A stretch of DNA of 64,000 bases from Streptomyces sp. WAC 01529 (GTDB taxonomy: Bacteria > Actinomycetota > Actinomycetes > Streptomycetales > Streptomycetaceae), in the NCBI RefSeq assembly GCF_003945545.1, contig NZ_CP029617.1:6096001-6160000 (forward strand). Direction: 5' to 3'. Below, one piece after another: positions 49,947-59,009 of the stretch. Numbering within the stretch: position 1 is the stretch's first letter; each line of letters opens with the position of its first letter. The position numbers and the translations under genes were made by a program. Below the pieces are notes generated by a model. The model was not told where the DNA came from and ran no database searches. It saw nothing but the letters and a program-made list of their open reading frames with translations.

Positions 49947-52900
49947 TTACTGCTGGGGCGGCTGCTGCGGCTGCGGCGCCTGGAAAGGCGCCCCCGGCTG
50001 GAACGGGGCCCCGGGCTGCACAGCCTGCGGCACCTGCCCATCCGGGGCCGGGGCCGGGGCCTGGCCCGGGGCGGCCTGCGGAGCCTGGGGATGCGCCTGC
50101 TGCGAAGGCTGCCCCTGCGGCTGCCACCCCTGCTGCGGATAAGCCTGGGGAGCCTGCGCCTGCTGAGGCGCCTGCTGCTGAGGCGCCTGCTGCGGGGGCA
50201 CCTGCTGGGGAGGCACCTGCTGCTGAGGCGCCGGCGCCTGAGAACCGTACGCCTGCCCACCCCCAGCCGAAGCCACCTGCTGCCCCGGCAACGGCGGAGC
50301 CACATGCGGCGGCGGATTCCCATCCGAAGTCCACAGCCCCTGCTGCCGCTGAGCCCGCACGAAGTCCTCGGCCACCATCGCCGAGAGATTGAAGTACGCC
50401 TCCCGCACCTTCGGCCGCATCATGTCGAGATCGACCTCCGCACCGGCGGCGAGATGCTCGTCGAAGGGGACGACGACAACCCCCCGGCACCGCGTCTCGA
50501 AGTGCGAAACGATGTCATCGACCTTGATCATCTTCCCGGTCTCACGCACTCCGGAGATGACGGTGATGGACCGCGAGACAAGATCGGCGTACCCATGCGC
50601 GGACAGCCAGTCCAGCGTCGTGGACGCACTGCTCGCACCGTCCACCGACGGCGTGGAAATGATGATCAGCTGATCGGCGAGATCGAGCACGCCCCGCATG
50701 GCGCTGTACAGCAGCCCCGTACCGGAGTCCGTCAGGATGATCGGGTACTGCTTGCCGAGTACGTCGATGGCGCGCCGGTAGTCCTCGTCGTTGAACGTCG
50801 TCGACACGGCCGGATCGACGTCGTTGGCGATGATCTCGAGCCCGGACGACGCCTGCGAGGTGAAGCGCCGGATGTCCATGTATGAGTTGAGGTACGGGAT
50901 CGCCTGGACGAGGTCACGGATGGTGGCCCCGGTCTCGCGCCGCACACGCCGCCCGAGCGTACCGGCGTCGGGGTTGGCGTCGATGGCGAGGATCTTGTCC
51001 TGCCGCTCGGTGGCCAGCGTCGAGCCCAGCGCGGTGGTCGTGGTCGTCTTGCCGACGCCGCCCTTGAGGCTGATGACGGCGATGCGGTAGCAGGAGAGGA
51101 CCGGGGTGCGGATCAGCTCCAACTTCCGCTGCCGCTCGGCCTCTTCCTTCTTCCCGCCGAGCTTGAACCGCGAGCCGCCCCCGGCCCGGCTGCTCTTCGC
51201 CTTCGGCTTGGTGTTGCGCAGCAGGCGGTCGGAGGACAGCTCGACGGCGGCGGTGTAGCCGAGCGGAGCACCCGGGTTGGTGCGCTCACGCTGGTCGTGC
51301 TGAACGGCCTGCGGCCAGGCGGCACCGGTACGGGGGTCGACGGGGGCCTGCCCGGGCTGCGGGGCCTGCGGCTGCTGATGCTGAACGGGCGGCTGAGGCT
51401 GAGCCTGGGCCTGAACCTGCTGGCCCTGAGGCTGCTGAGCGGGCGGCTGGGGGAACCCGTAACCGGCTTGCGGCGCGGGCGCCGGAACGGGGTTCTGCGC
51501 AACCGGAATCGGCTGCTGCCCGTGGGGAGCGGGCGGCTGCGGGAACCCGTAACCGGCCTGCGGCACCGGAGCGGCGGGCGCGGGAGCAGGCGCCGGCGCC
51601 GGCGCCGCGGCCGGAGCGGAGTTCTGCGCAGGCGGCAGAGGCGCACCCGGCACCGACTGCGGGAACCCATAACCGCCCTGCGGAGCCGGCCCCGGCACAT
51701 CGGCGACGGGAGCGTGGGGCGAAGGCACCCATGCCCCGGGGGCGGGCTGCTGCGGAGCCTGCGGCGCAACCGGCGCCTGAGGCTGGGGCGGCTGCGGCTG
51801 CTGCGGCAGGGGAGCGGCAGCCACAGGCGGCGGAGTCTGCGCCTGAACGGGCTCGGGGACGGCAGCCGGAGCGGGAGCAGGAGTAGGAGCAGGGGCAGGA
51901 GCGGGCGCGGCTTCGGGCGCGGCCTGAACCGGCTGCTGCACGGGCGCCGGAGCCTGCGTAGGCGCGGGCCACTGCGGCGCCGAGGCGGGAGCGGCGGGCT
52001 GATAGGTGGGCGGCAAGGGCGGAAGCCCACTCTGCGGCGCAGGCGCAGGCGCAGGCGCGGACTGCGGGGAAGCCCAGGAAGCCGGCACGGCATCCTGCAC
52101 GTCACCGCCCTCACCACCGCCACCGTCATCAGCGGCCACGGAGGGCACAACATCCTCAGGCTCGGCCTCACGGACACCCGCACCGGCGCCCGCGTCCTCC
52201 TCACCTACGACACCTGCGCCGGACGAGGCGCCGTCCACCTCATCGTCAGGCGAGGAGCCCTCCTCACCGGACAGGTCAGAACCCTCGTCCTCGGCGGAAG
52301 ACACGGACGGGGACTCGGCCGCTGCCTCGGAGGCGGCAGCACGCTCCTCGATCTCGCGCTGGAGAGCACGCGCGGAGAACCTCATGGTGGCGCCACTCTC
52401 GAGATCACCGCCCCCGAGATCGCCCGAGGGAGCCTCACCGGCTTCACGCGCGGTGCCACCGACGGCAGCCGTAACCGAAGCCGAATCCGCAGCTACAACC
52501 TCCGCGGCCGCAGCCGCAACCTCTACCTCCGCCTCCTCCTTGCCCTCGGCCTCAGCATCGGCCTCAGCGTCAACCGACGCCTCAACCTCACTCTTAGGCA
52601 CAACCCCAGTCACATGAACAGAAGCGGCAGGCCCGGCAAGGGCGGTGCTCCAGTCGGTGGCCCCGCCACCGGAAGACGCGGCGGGCGGCACCTCGGCCGC
52701 GCCCTGCTCATCGTCCCGAGCGACCGGCTCGAACCCACTCCCCACAGGAAGCTTCGGCACCACACTGGGAACGACATTCGAGGGCGCCTCCGACGGCGGC
52801 GCGACAGGAGCGGGCGGAACCGGCCCGGTGGGCGGAGCCAGGGGCGGCGCGGCAAAGGAAGGAGTGACAGGAGCGGGAGCCGGCGAACTGGGAGCAGGAG

Positions 52901-53234
52901 CCTCCGGAGCCTCAGAAGAATCCGAAGCCCCCGAACCACCCTCAGCCGCCTCCGAGGAAGCAGCCTCAGCCACCCCCGACGAAGCCGAGTCAGCCACCCC
53001 CGAAGGAGACGAAACAGGCGGACCAGAAACAGGCGGACCAGAAGCAGGGGGACTGGAAACGGGCACCGCCGAAGGAGTCTCCCCCGCACTCCCCGAAGCG
53101 TTCTGCGTGTACCAGGCGGGCGGCGCGTAGTCGATGGTGAACTCGCCCGTCGTCTCGGCGGCGGACTCCGCGTCGGACTGATCATCGACGGGTGAGTCCC
53201 AGCCCCCGCGGATCTCGTCCCGATCGCTGTTCAC
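49947..53234 (-). CDS. ParA/MinD-type ATPase with giant Pro/Ala-rich N-terminus (EspI-like)
   Basis: Protein of about 1095 residues. Residues ~1-700 are disordered and rich in Pro, Ala, Ser, Glu and Gln. The ATPase core (about 715-990) has the deviant Walker A KGGVGKTTTTT, the Asp in AIDANPDAGTLGRR and a STPSVDGASSASTTLDWL block, as in ParA/MinD and mycobacterial EspI (Rv3876) proteins. A Gln/Pro-rich tail of ~100 residues ends it. GTG 53234 has AGGAGG just upstream. From memory, the S. coelicolor counterpart lies beside the type VII secretion genes; none is seen here. Possible roles: secretion control, protein positioning or chromosome-linked patterning. Confidence 0.85.
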   Translation of the reverse strand: MNSDRDEIRGGWDSPVDDQSDAESAAETTGEFTIDYAPPAWYTQNASGSAGETPSAVPVSSPPASGPPVSGPPVSSPSGVADSASSGVAEAASSEAAEGGSGASDSSEAPEAPAPSSPAPAPVTPSFAAPPLAPPTGPVPPAPVAPPSEAPSNVVPSVVPKLPVGSGFEPVARDDEQGAAEVPPAASSGGGATDWSTALAGPAASVHVTGVVPKSEVEASVDAEADAEAEGKEEAEVEVAAAAAEVVAADSASVTAAVGGTAREAGEAPSGDLGGGDLESGATMRFSARALQREIEERAAASEAAAESPSVSSAEDEGSDLSGEEGSSPDDEVDGASSGAGVVGEEDAGAGAGVREAEPEDVVPSVAADDGGGGEGGDVQDAVPASWASPQSAPAPAPAPQSGLPPLPPTYQPAAPASAPQWPAPTQAPAPVQQPVQAAPEAAPAPAPAPTPAPAPAAVPEPVQAQTPPPVAAAPLPQQPQPPQPQAPVAPQAPQQPAPGAWVPSPHAPVADVPGPAPQGGYGFPQSVPGAPLPPAQNSAPAAAPAPAPAPAPAAPVPQAGYGFPQPPAPHGQQPIPVAQNPVPAPAPQAGYGFPQPPAQQPQGQQVQAQAQPQPPVQHQQPQAPQPGQAPVDPRTGAAWPQAVQHDQRERTNPGAPLGYTAAVELSSDRLLRNTKPKAKSSRAGGGSRFKLGGKKEEAERQRKLELIRTPVLSCYRIAVISLKGGVGKTTTTTALGSTLATERQDKILAIDANPDAGTLGRRVRRETGATIRDLVQAIPYLNSYMDIRRFTSQASSGLEIIANDVDPAVSTTFNDEDYRRAIDVLGKQYPIILTDSGTGLLYSAMRGVLDLADQLIIISTPSVDGASSASTTLDWLSAHGYADLVSRSITVISGVRETGKMIKVDDIVSHFETRCRGVVVVPFDEHLAAGAEVDLDMMRPKVREAYFNLSAMVAEDFVRAQRQQGLWTSDGNPPPHVAPPLPGQQVASAGGGQAYGSQAPAPQQQVPPQQVPPQQAPQQQAPQQAQAPQAYPQQGWQPQGQPSQQAHPQAPQAAPGQAPAPAPDGQVPQAVQPGAPFQPGAPFQAPQPQQPPQQ

Positions 53235-53703
53235 AATGCCTCCTGGTGTGGTCGAGCACCCTCGTGCCGTGGTGGGGGGCGACCGTTCCTGTCGTCCGAT
53301 CCGCCTGGCTCTCCCCGTTGAGGACGCACGCGACCCGTCGCGGGTTTCCGGCGCAACGCCCTGCCCCAGACTAATCACCAAAACCACCGGCACGTCAGGG
53401 CAGCCCACCCCACCAATGCCGTCCATGACGTCACGCTTCACAGCACGGCGATCCGCGTACATCAAAAGGCGCCGGACAAACCCCTCACCACCGCCCGGAC
53501 CCCCCTGAACCGTCCCCCGGCTGGCCCTCCCCGCGCCCTCAGCCCATCCGCCGAGCCCCACCCAACAATCCGGTCTCGGTGTCCGTGGCCCGCGTCATCA
53601 CGTACGCAACAAGCAGCGTCGACGCGCCGAGGACATGGTCGACGCAGAGGACATAGAGGCAGGCGCGCGCGGGAGGTACCCACCCGCACCATCCGCGGAG
53701 GCG
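53235..53703. other. Gene-free leader of the ParA/EspI-like gene
   Basis: These 469 bases separate two minus-strand genes. I see no conserved small gene; open frames here are low-quality. It presumably carries the promoter of the ATPase gene, but no -35/-10 pair stands out. Confidence 0.45.
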
Positions 53704-54006
53704 CTACTCCGTCGGCACCCCGCCATTGCGCGCGGAAGGCTCCAGGTCGAACTCCCCGTCCCGTGCCCCCAGCACAAAAGCCCGCCACTCCGCCTCCGTG
53801 TACCGCAGCACCGTCTCCGGCTCCAGCGACGACCGCATCGCCACCGCGCCCTCGGGCAGGTATGCGATCTCGACCCGCTCCTCGTGCTCTTCGGTGCCAG
53901 GGGCGCTGTGCCACTCGACGCCGGAGATGTCGAGGGCGTAGAGCTCCTCCTTCTCGCGTTCCTTACGGGCCTTGTCCTGCGCCTCGGTGTCGGGTGCGTC
54001 GGTCAT
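53704..54006 (-). CDS. DUF397-domain protein
   Basis: Protein of 100 residues. The core (GVEWHSAPGTEEHEERVEIAYL then AVAMRSSLEPETVLRYTEAEWRAFVLGARDGEFD) is a DUF397 domain. It has an unusual charged N-terminal extension of ~25 residues (Asp/Glu/Lys-rich). DUF397 proteins usually sit beside an XRE-type regulator and act as its partner; no such regulator is nearby, so it is an orphan. ATG 54006 is the start. Confidence 0.85.
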   Translation of the reverse strand: MTDAPDTEAQDKARKEREKEELYALDISGVEWHSAPGTEEHEERVEIAYLPEGAVAMRSSLEPETVLRYTEAEWRAFVLGARDGEFDLEPSARNGGVPTE

Positions 54007-54632
54007 GGCGGAGGGGTCCCTTCACAACGTGCGAAACAGCTGTGGATCCACCCTACTTGGGGCACTCCGTCGCTGTTCAGCGGTTGGGGAGGTCCGTGAG
54101 AACTTCGGGGGTGTCAAGGACTAGCGGCATGCAACCCCCTTGCATGGCAAGGGGGTTGGGCCATCCGTCAATGATCGGAGGGGCGTCACAGCAGCTGGTG
54201 CCGGACACTCCCTCGCGGCCCCAAGACAGCGGTCGACGTCGACACGGAAGCCACAGCCGCAGCCGCAGCCCCTGCTCGGACTCCCGCGCGCGGGAGTGAC
54301 GCCCCCTGGGCCGCTCCCTGAAGATCACCGAGGCCCCGTACGCGAGGCCCCCCGTACTATTGACTGGCACCGCCGACCCTCGCGGTCCCCCACGTGTACG
54401 CCGGGGACAGAGCCAGGCGAGCAGAAGGCCCCCTCGCCTGCCCGGCAGCCCGCAGGCAAGCGCCCTCCAGTCGACTGGTACCCTGTTTGACGACCGCCTT
54501 TCTGCGCGCGCCCTGGTCCCAGAGGCCAGACCCGCGCCCGGCGGCCCATCACCGCCTCCCGAGTCACGGAAGCTCCCCTGAGATGTAGACCAGGGGCACT
54601 CGGAGGCACTCGAAGACTCACGAGGAGTACGC
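54007..54632. other. Gene-free region before rpsO
   Basis: This 626-base gap lies between the divergent DUF397 gene and rpsO. It contains a strong hairpin (54133-54159), a possible -10 box TACTAT at 54355 without a clear -35, and the rpsO ribosome site at its end. I find no gene in it. Confidence 0.5.
54133..54159. terminator. Very stable 12-bp hairpin
   Basis: CAACCCCCTTGC / GCAAGGGGGTTG with a three-base loop ATG, on the rpsO side of the DUF397 start. It could end transcription arriving from either direction. Confidence 0.65.
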
Positions 54633-54920
54633 GTGTCGCTCGACACTGCTACGAAGAAGCAGATCATCACCGAGTTCGGCCAGAAGGAGGGCGACACCGG
54701 CTCCCCCGAGGTCCAGGTCGCCATGCTTTCGCGCCGGATCTCGGACCTGACCGAGCACCTCAAGACCCACAAGCACGACCACCACTCCCGTCGTGGTCTG
54801 CTGATCCTGGTCGGCCAGCGTCGCCGCCTGCTGCAGTACCTGGCCAAGAAGGACATCCAGCGCTTCCGTGCCCTGGTTGACCGCCTGGGCATCCGCCGCG
54901 GTGCGGCGGGCGCCAAGTAA
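54633..54920 (+). CDS. rpsO: 30S ribosomal protein S15
   Basis: Small primary rRNA-binding protein of 95 residues, helping form the central domain of 16S rRNA and bridge B4. The N-terminal MSLDTATKKQIITEFGQKEGDTGSPE and the conserved HKHDHHSRRGLLILVGQRRRLL are diagnostic. Start GTG 54633 has GAGGAG upstream. It is followed by an intergenic hairpin and pnp, the usual rpsO-pnp order. Confidence 0.97.
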   Translation: MSLDTATKKQIITEFGQKEGDTGSPEVQVAMLSRRISDLTEHLKTHKHDHHSRRGLLILVGQRRRLLQYLAKKDIQRFRALVDRLGIRRGAAGAK

Positions 54921-54929
54921 GACGCCGTG

Positions 54930-54975
54930 AAGGGAGCGGTTCCCACTCGAAGCACTCGAAGGGGGCCGCTCCCTT
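54930..54975 (+). terminator. rpsO-pnp intergenic hairpin
   Basis: AAGGGAGCGG pairs with CCGCTCCCTT across a 26-base loop, ten bases after rpsO. In S. coelicolor the rpsO-pnp intergenic hairpin is cut by RNase III (established work); this one is at the same place and likely acts in processing and partial termination. Confidence 0.8.
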
Positions 54976-55350
54976 TGCTGTACGTGCGCGGTGTCACCGA
55001 CGCTTTGTAGTCTGGTGATACCCAGCACGACTCACTGGGTACGCGAGTAGCAGCAACAACCTCATAGGTAGCAACCTCACAGGTAGCGACCTCACAAGTA
55101 ACAACCGCATAGGTACGCACGTAGGACGTACGTACCGGCACCACCCACGAGGGAGAGGCGCACCCCGCCGCCGCCGGTCCTCGGTAGTGGCCCCCGGGAG
55201 ATTCCCCGGGTGCTTCGATCGAAGACCGGCCCGCACACACGGCGCGCTTCTCCACACAGTCCCGGTCCACGCAGGACTCCCATGGGACGCCGTCCCCGGG
55301 CTACACGGGCCCAGGGGCGAGAAGACGAAACGTAGACACGTAGGAGAACA
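54976..55350 (+). promoter_or_regulatory. Long structured pnp leader
   Basis: About 375 bases of untranslated leader. It holds the inverted pair TACCCAG / CTGGGTA (55019-55041), a 15-bp tandem repeat (55058-55117) and further inverted repeats (CCCGGG pair and CTTCGATCGAAG near 55190-55230). A pnp promoter is probable here, perhaps using TAGTCT at 55008 as -10, but I cannot place it firmly. Confidence 0.5.
55058..55117 (+). repeat. Four perfect-period 15-bp tandem repeats in the pnp leader
   Basis: Units AACCTCATAGGTAGC, AACCTCACAGGTAGC, GACCTCACAAGTAAC and AACCGCATAGGTACG are exactly 15 bases each. A more degenerate fifth unit may follow. They would be transcribed in the pnp mRNA leader. Confidence 0.8.
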
Positions 55351-57579
55351 GTGGAGAACGAGACCCACTACGCCGAGGCCGTCATCGACAACGGCACGTT
55401 CGGCACCCGCACCATCCGCTTCGAGACGGGCCGTCTGGCCCGTCAGGCCGCCGGCTCCGCCGTGGCCTACCTGGACGACGACACGATGGTCCTCTCGGCC
55501 ACCACCGCGTCCAAGAAGCCCAAGGACCAGCTCGACTTCTTCCCCCTGACGGTGGACGTCGAGGAGCGGCAGTACGCCGCCGGCAAGATCCCCGGCTCCT
55601 TCTTCCGCCGCGAGGGCCGGCCCTCCGAGGACGCGATCCTCACCTGCCGCCTGATCGACCGCCCGCTGCGTCCTTCCTTCAAGAAGGGCCTGCGCAACGA
55701 GATCCAGGTCGTCGAGACGATCATGGCTCTCAACCCCGACCACCTGTACGACGTGGTCGCGATCAACGCCGCCTCCTGCTCCACGCAGCTGGCCGGCCTG
55801 CCCTTCTCGGGCCCGATCGGCGGCACGCGCGTGGCGCTCATCAAGGGCCAGTGGGTCGCCTTCCCGACCCACACCGAGCTTGAGGACGCCGTCTTCGACA
55901 TGGTCGTCGCCGGTCGCGTCCTCGACGACGGCGACGTCGCGATCATGATGGTCGAGGCCGAGGCCACCGAGGAGACCATCGAGCTCGTCAAGGGCGGCGC
56001 CGAGGCGCCGACCGAGGAGATCGTGGCCGCCGGCCTCGAGGCCGCCAAGCCCTTCATCAAGGCCCTCTGCAAGGCCCAGTCGGACCTCGCCGCCAAGGCC
56101 GCCAAGCCCGTCGGCGAGTTCCCGATCTTCCTCGACTACGAGGACGACGTGCTGGAGGCCCTGACCGCCGCGGTCAAGACCGAGCTGGCCCAGGCGCTCA
56201 CCATCGCCGGCAAGCAGGAGCGCGAGAGCGAGCTGGACCGCGTCAAGGCGCTGGCCGGCGAGAAGCTGCTCCCGAAGTTCGAGGGCCGCGAGAAGGAGAT
56301 CTCCGCCGCGTACCGCTCGCTGACCAAGACCCTGGTCCGTGAGCGCGTCATCAAGGAGAAGAAGCGGATCGACGGTCGCGGTGTGACCGACATCCGTACG
56401 CTCGCCGCCGAGGTCGAGGCCATCCCGCGCGTGCACGGCTCCGCCCTGTTCGAGCGTGGCGAGACCCAGATCCTGGGTGTCACGACGCTGAACATGCTCC
56501 GGATGGAGCAGCAGCTCGACACGCTGTCCCCGGTGACGCGCAAGCGCTACATGCACAACTACAACTTCCCGCCGTACTCCACCGGCGAGACCGGCCGCGT
56601 CGGCTCCCCCAAGCGCCGCGAGATCGGCCACGGCGCGCTCGCCGAGCGCGCGATCGTGCCGGTGCTGCCGACGCGCGAGGAGTTCCCCTACGCGATCCGT
56701 CAGGTGTCCGAGGCGCTGAGCTCGAACGGCTCGACGTCCATGGGCTCCGTCTGCGCCTCCACCATGTCGCTGCTGAACGCCGGTGTGCCGCTGAAGGCCG
56801 CCGTCGCCGGTATCGCCATGGGTCTGATCTCCCAGGAGATCGACGGCGAGACGCACTACGTCACCCTCACCGACATCCTCGGTGCGGAGGACGCCTTCGG
56901 TGACATGGACTTCAAGGTCGCCGGTACGAAGCAGTTCGTGACCGCGCTCCAGCTCGACACCAAGCTCGACGGCATCCCCGCCTCGGTCCTGGCCGCCGCG
57001 CTGAAGCAGGCCCGTGACGCGCGTCTGCACATCCTGGACGTCATGAACGAGGCCATCGACGTCCCGGACGAGATGTCCCCGAACGCCCCGCGGATCATCA
57101 CGGTCAAGATCCCCGTGGACAAGATCGGTGAGGTCATCGGCCCCAAGGGCAAGATGATCAACCAGATCCAGGAGGACACCGGCGCCGACATCACGATCGA
57201 GGACGACGGCACGATCTACATCGGTGCCGCGCAGGGCTCGCAGGCCGAGGCCGCCCGCGCCACGATCAACGGCATCGCCAACCCGACCATGCCGGAGGTC
57301 GGCGAGCGCTACCTGGGCACCGTCGTGAAGACGACGACCTTCGGCGCGTTCGTCTCGCTCATGCCGGGCAAGGACGGTCTGCTGCACATCTCGCAGATCC
57401 GCAAGCTCGCCGGCGGCAAGCGCGTGGAGAACGTCGAGGACGTCGTCGGCGTGGGCCAGAAGGTCCAGGTCGAGATCGCCGAGATCGACTCCCGCGGCAA
57501 GCTCTCCCTCATCCCCGTCATCGACGGCGAAGAGGGCGACGAGCAGGCCGCCGACCAGAAGGACGACACCGACAAGTGA
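55351..57579 (+). CDS. pnp: Polynucleotide phosphorylase
   Basis: Phosphorolytic 3'-5' exoribonuclease and RNA-tailing enzyme, 742 residues, trimeric. It has two RNase PH-type domains (first around FRREGRPSEDAILTCRLIDRP, second around FERGETQILGVTTL and GSVCASTMSLLNAGVP), an all-helical linker, then KH (VIGPKGKMINQIQEDTGADI) and S1 (YLGTVVKTTTFGAFVSLMPGKDGLLHIS) domains. GTG 55351 is preceded by GTAGGAG. The gene overlaps the M16 peptidase gene by GTGA. In Streptomyces this enzyme also adds 3' tails to RNA. Confidence 0.97.
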   Translation: MENETHYAEAVIDNGTFGTRTIRFETGRLARQAAGSAVAYLDDDTMVLSATTASKKPKDQLDFFPLTVDVEERQYAAGKIPGSFFRREGRPSEDAILTCRLIDRPLRPSFKKGLRNEIQVVETIMALNPDHLYDVVAINAASCSTQLAGLPFSGPIGGTRVALIKGQWVAFPTHTELEDAVFDMVVAGRVLDDGDVAIMMVEAEATEETIELVKGGAEAPTEEIVAAGLEAAKPFIKALCKAQSDLAAKAAKPVGEFPIFLDYEDDVLEALTAAVKTELAQALTIAGKQERESELDRVKALAGEKLLPKFEGREKEISAAYRSLTKTLVRERVIKEKKRIDGRGVTDIRTLAAEVEAIPRVHGSALFERGETQILGVTTLNMLRMEQQLDTLSPVTRKRYMHNYNFPPYSTGETGRVGSPKRREIGHGALAERAIVPVLPTREEFPYAIRQVSEALSSNGSTSMGSVCASTMSLLNAGVPLKAAVAGIAMGLISQEIDGETHYVTLTDILGAEDAFGDMDFKVAGTKQFVTALQLDTKLDGIPASVLAAALKQARDARLHILDVMNEAIDVPDEMSPNAPRIITVKIPVDKIGEVIGPKGKMINQIQEDTGADITIEDDGTIYIGAAQGSQAEAARATINGIANPTMPEVGERYLGTVVKTTTFGAFVSLMPGKDGLLHISQIRKLAGGKRVENVEDVVGVGQKVQVEIAEIDSRGKLSLIPVIDGEEGDEQAADQKDDTDK

Positions 57580-58955
57580 CGTCGCGTAGCACCACGACGA
57601 CGGCCCGCACCTCCTCGGAGGCGCGGGCCGTCGCCCGTACCCAAACCCTCATCAAGGGCGAGCACGGCATCGGCACGGTCCGCAGGACGACCCTCCCCGG
57701 AGGCCTGCGCGTCGTCACGGAGACCCTGCCCTCCGTCCGTTCGGCGACCTTCGGCATCTGGGCGAACGTCGGCTCACGCGACGAGACCCCGTCGCTGAAC
57801 GGCGCCACGCACTACCTGGAGCACCTCCTCTTCAAGGGCACCAAGAAGCGCAGCGCCCTGGACATCTCCTCCGCGCTCGACGCGGTCGGCGGCGAGATGA
57901 ACGCCTTCACGGCGAAGGAGTACACGTGCTACTACGCACGCGTGCTCGACACGGACCTGCCGCTCGCCATCGACGTCGTCTGCGACATGCTGACGGGCTC
58001 CCTGATCCTCCAGGAGGACGTCGACGCCGAGCGCGGAGTCATCCTCGAAGAGATCGCGATGACCGAGGACGACCCGGGCGACTGCGTGCACGACCTGTTC
58101 GCGCACACGATGCTCGGCGACACCCCCCTCGGCCGCCCCGTCCTCGGCACCGAGGAGACGATCAACGCCCTCAACGCCGACCGCATCCGCCGCTTCTACA
58201 AGAAGCACTACGACCCCACCCACCTGGTGGTCGCCGCCGCGGGCAACGTGGACCACAACAAGGTCGTACGCCAGGTCCGCGCCGCCTTCGAGAAGGCCGG
58301 CGCCCTCGGACGCGCCGACGCCACCCCGATGCCCCCGCGCCAGGGCTCCCGCGCCCTGCGCACCGCGGGCCGCGTCGAGCTGATCAACCGCAAGACCGAG
58401 CAGGCCCACGTCATCCTCGGCATGCCGGGCCTGGCCCGCACCGACGAGCGCCGCTGGGCGCTCGGCGTCCTGAACACCGCGCTCGGCGGCGGCATGTCCT
58501 CCCGCCTCTTCCAGGAGGTCCGGGAGAAGCGGGGCCTGGCCTACAGCGTGTACTCGTACACCTCGGGCTTCGCCGACACCGGCCTCTTCGGCGTGTACGC
58601 GGGCTGCCGCCCGAGCCAGGTGCACGACGTGCTGAAGATCTGCCGCGACGAGCTGGACCAGGTCGCCGAGCACGGTCTGTCGGACGACGAGATCGGCCGC
58701 GCCATCGGCCAGCTCGCGGGCTCCACCGTCCTCGGCCTCGAGGACACCGGCGCCCTGATGAACCGCATCGGCAAGAGCGAGCTGTGCTGGGGCGAGCACA
58801 TGTCGGTCGACGAGATGCTGGCCAAGATCTCGGCGGTCACCCCCGACGAGGTGCGCGAGGTGGCCCGGGACGTCCTCGGCCACCGGCCGTCGCTGGCGGC
58901 CATCGGTCCGCTCAAGGACAAGCAGGCGGCCCGCCTCGAGGAAGCGGTCGCGTAG
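57576..58955 (+). CDS. M16-family zinc metallopeptidase
   Basis: Processing-peptidase-like protein of 459 residues. The inverted zinc motif HYLEH is at residues 79-83, with the downstream glutamate in ERGVILEEIAMTEDD, so it should be catalytically active. The C-terminal domain has GGMSSRLFQEVREKRGLAYSVYS. The first ~25 residues are Ser/Thr/Arg-rich and may be unstructured. GTG 57576 overlaps the pnp stop. This pnp-M16-dapB order is conserved in actinobacteria; the physiological substrate is unknown. Confidence 0.93.
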   Translation: MTSRSTTTTARTSSEARAVARTQTLIKGEHGIGTVRRTTLPGGLRVVTETLPSVRSATFGIWANVGSRDETPSLNGATHYLEHLLFKGTKKRSALDISSALDAVGGEMNAFTAKEYTCYYARVLDTDLPLAIDVVCDMLTGSLILQEDVDAERGVILEEIAMTEDDPGDCVHDLFAHTMLGDTPLGRPVLGTEETINALNADRIRRFYKKHYDPTHLVVAAAGNVDHNKVVRQVRAAFEKAGALGRADATPMPPRQGSRALRTAGRVELINRKTEQAHVILGMPGLARTDERRWALGVLNTALGGGMSSRLFQEVREKRGLAYSVYSYTSGFADTGLFGVYAGCRPSQVHDVLKICRDELDQVAEHGLSDDEIGRAIGQLAGSTVLGLEDTGALMNRIGKSELCWGEHMSVDEMLAKISAVTPDEVREVARDVLGHRPSLAAIGPLKDKQAARLEEAVA

Positions 58956-59009
58956 TCCCGCGAAGCGGTCTCGTACTCCCGTGAGGGATCGACCTAAGGA
59001 ATGAAGGAC

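Noticed and set aside
51297..53195. Plus-strand open frame of over 600 codons opposite the ParA-like gene
   Set aside because: Arg/Gly-rich shadow of the Pro/Ala-rich coding strand; no domain and no ribosome site.
54355..54365. rpsO promoter using TACTAT or TTGACT
   Set aside because: No matching partner box at 16-18 bases spacing for either sequence.
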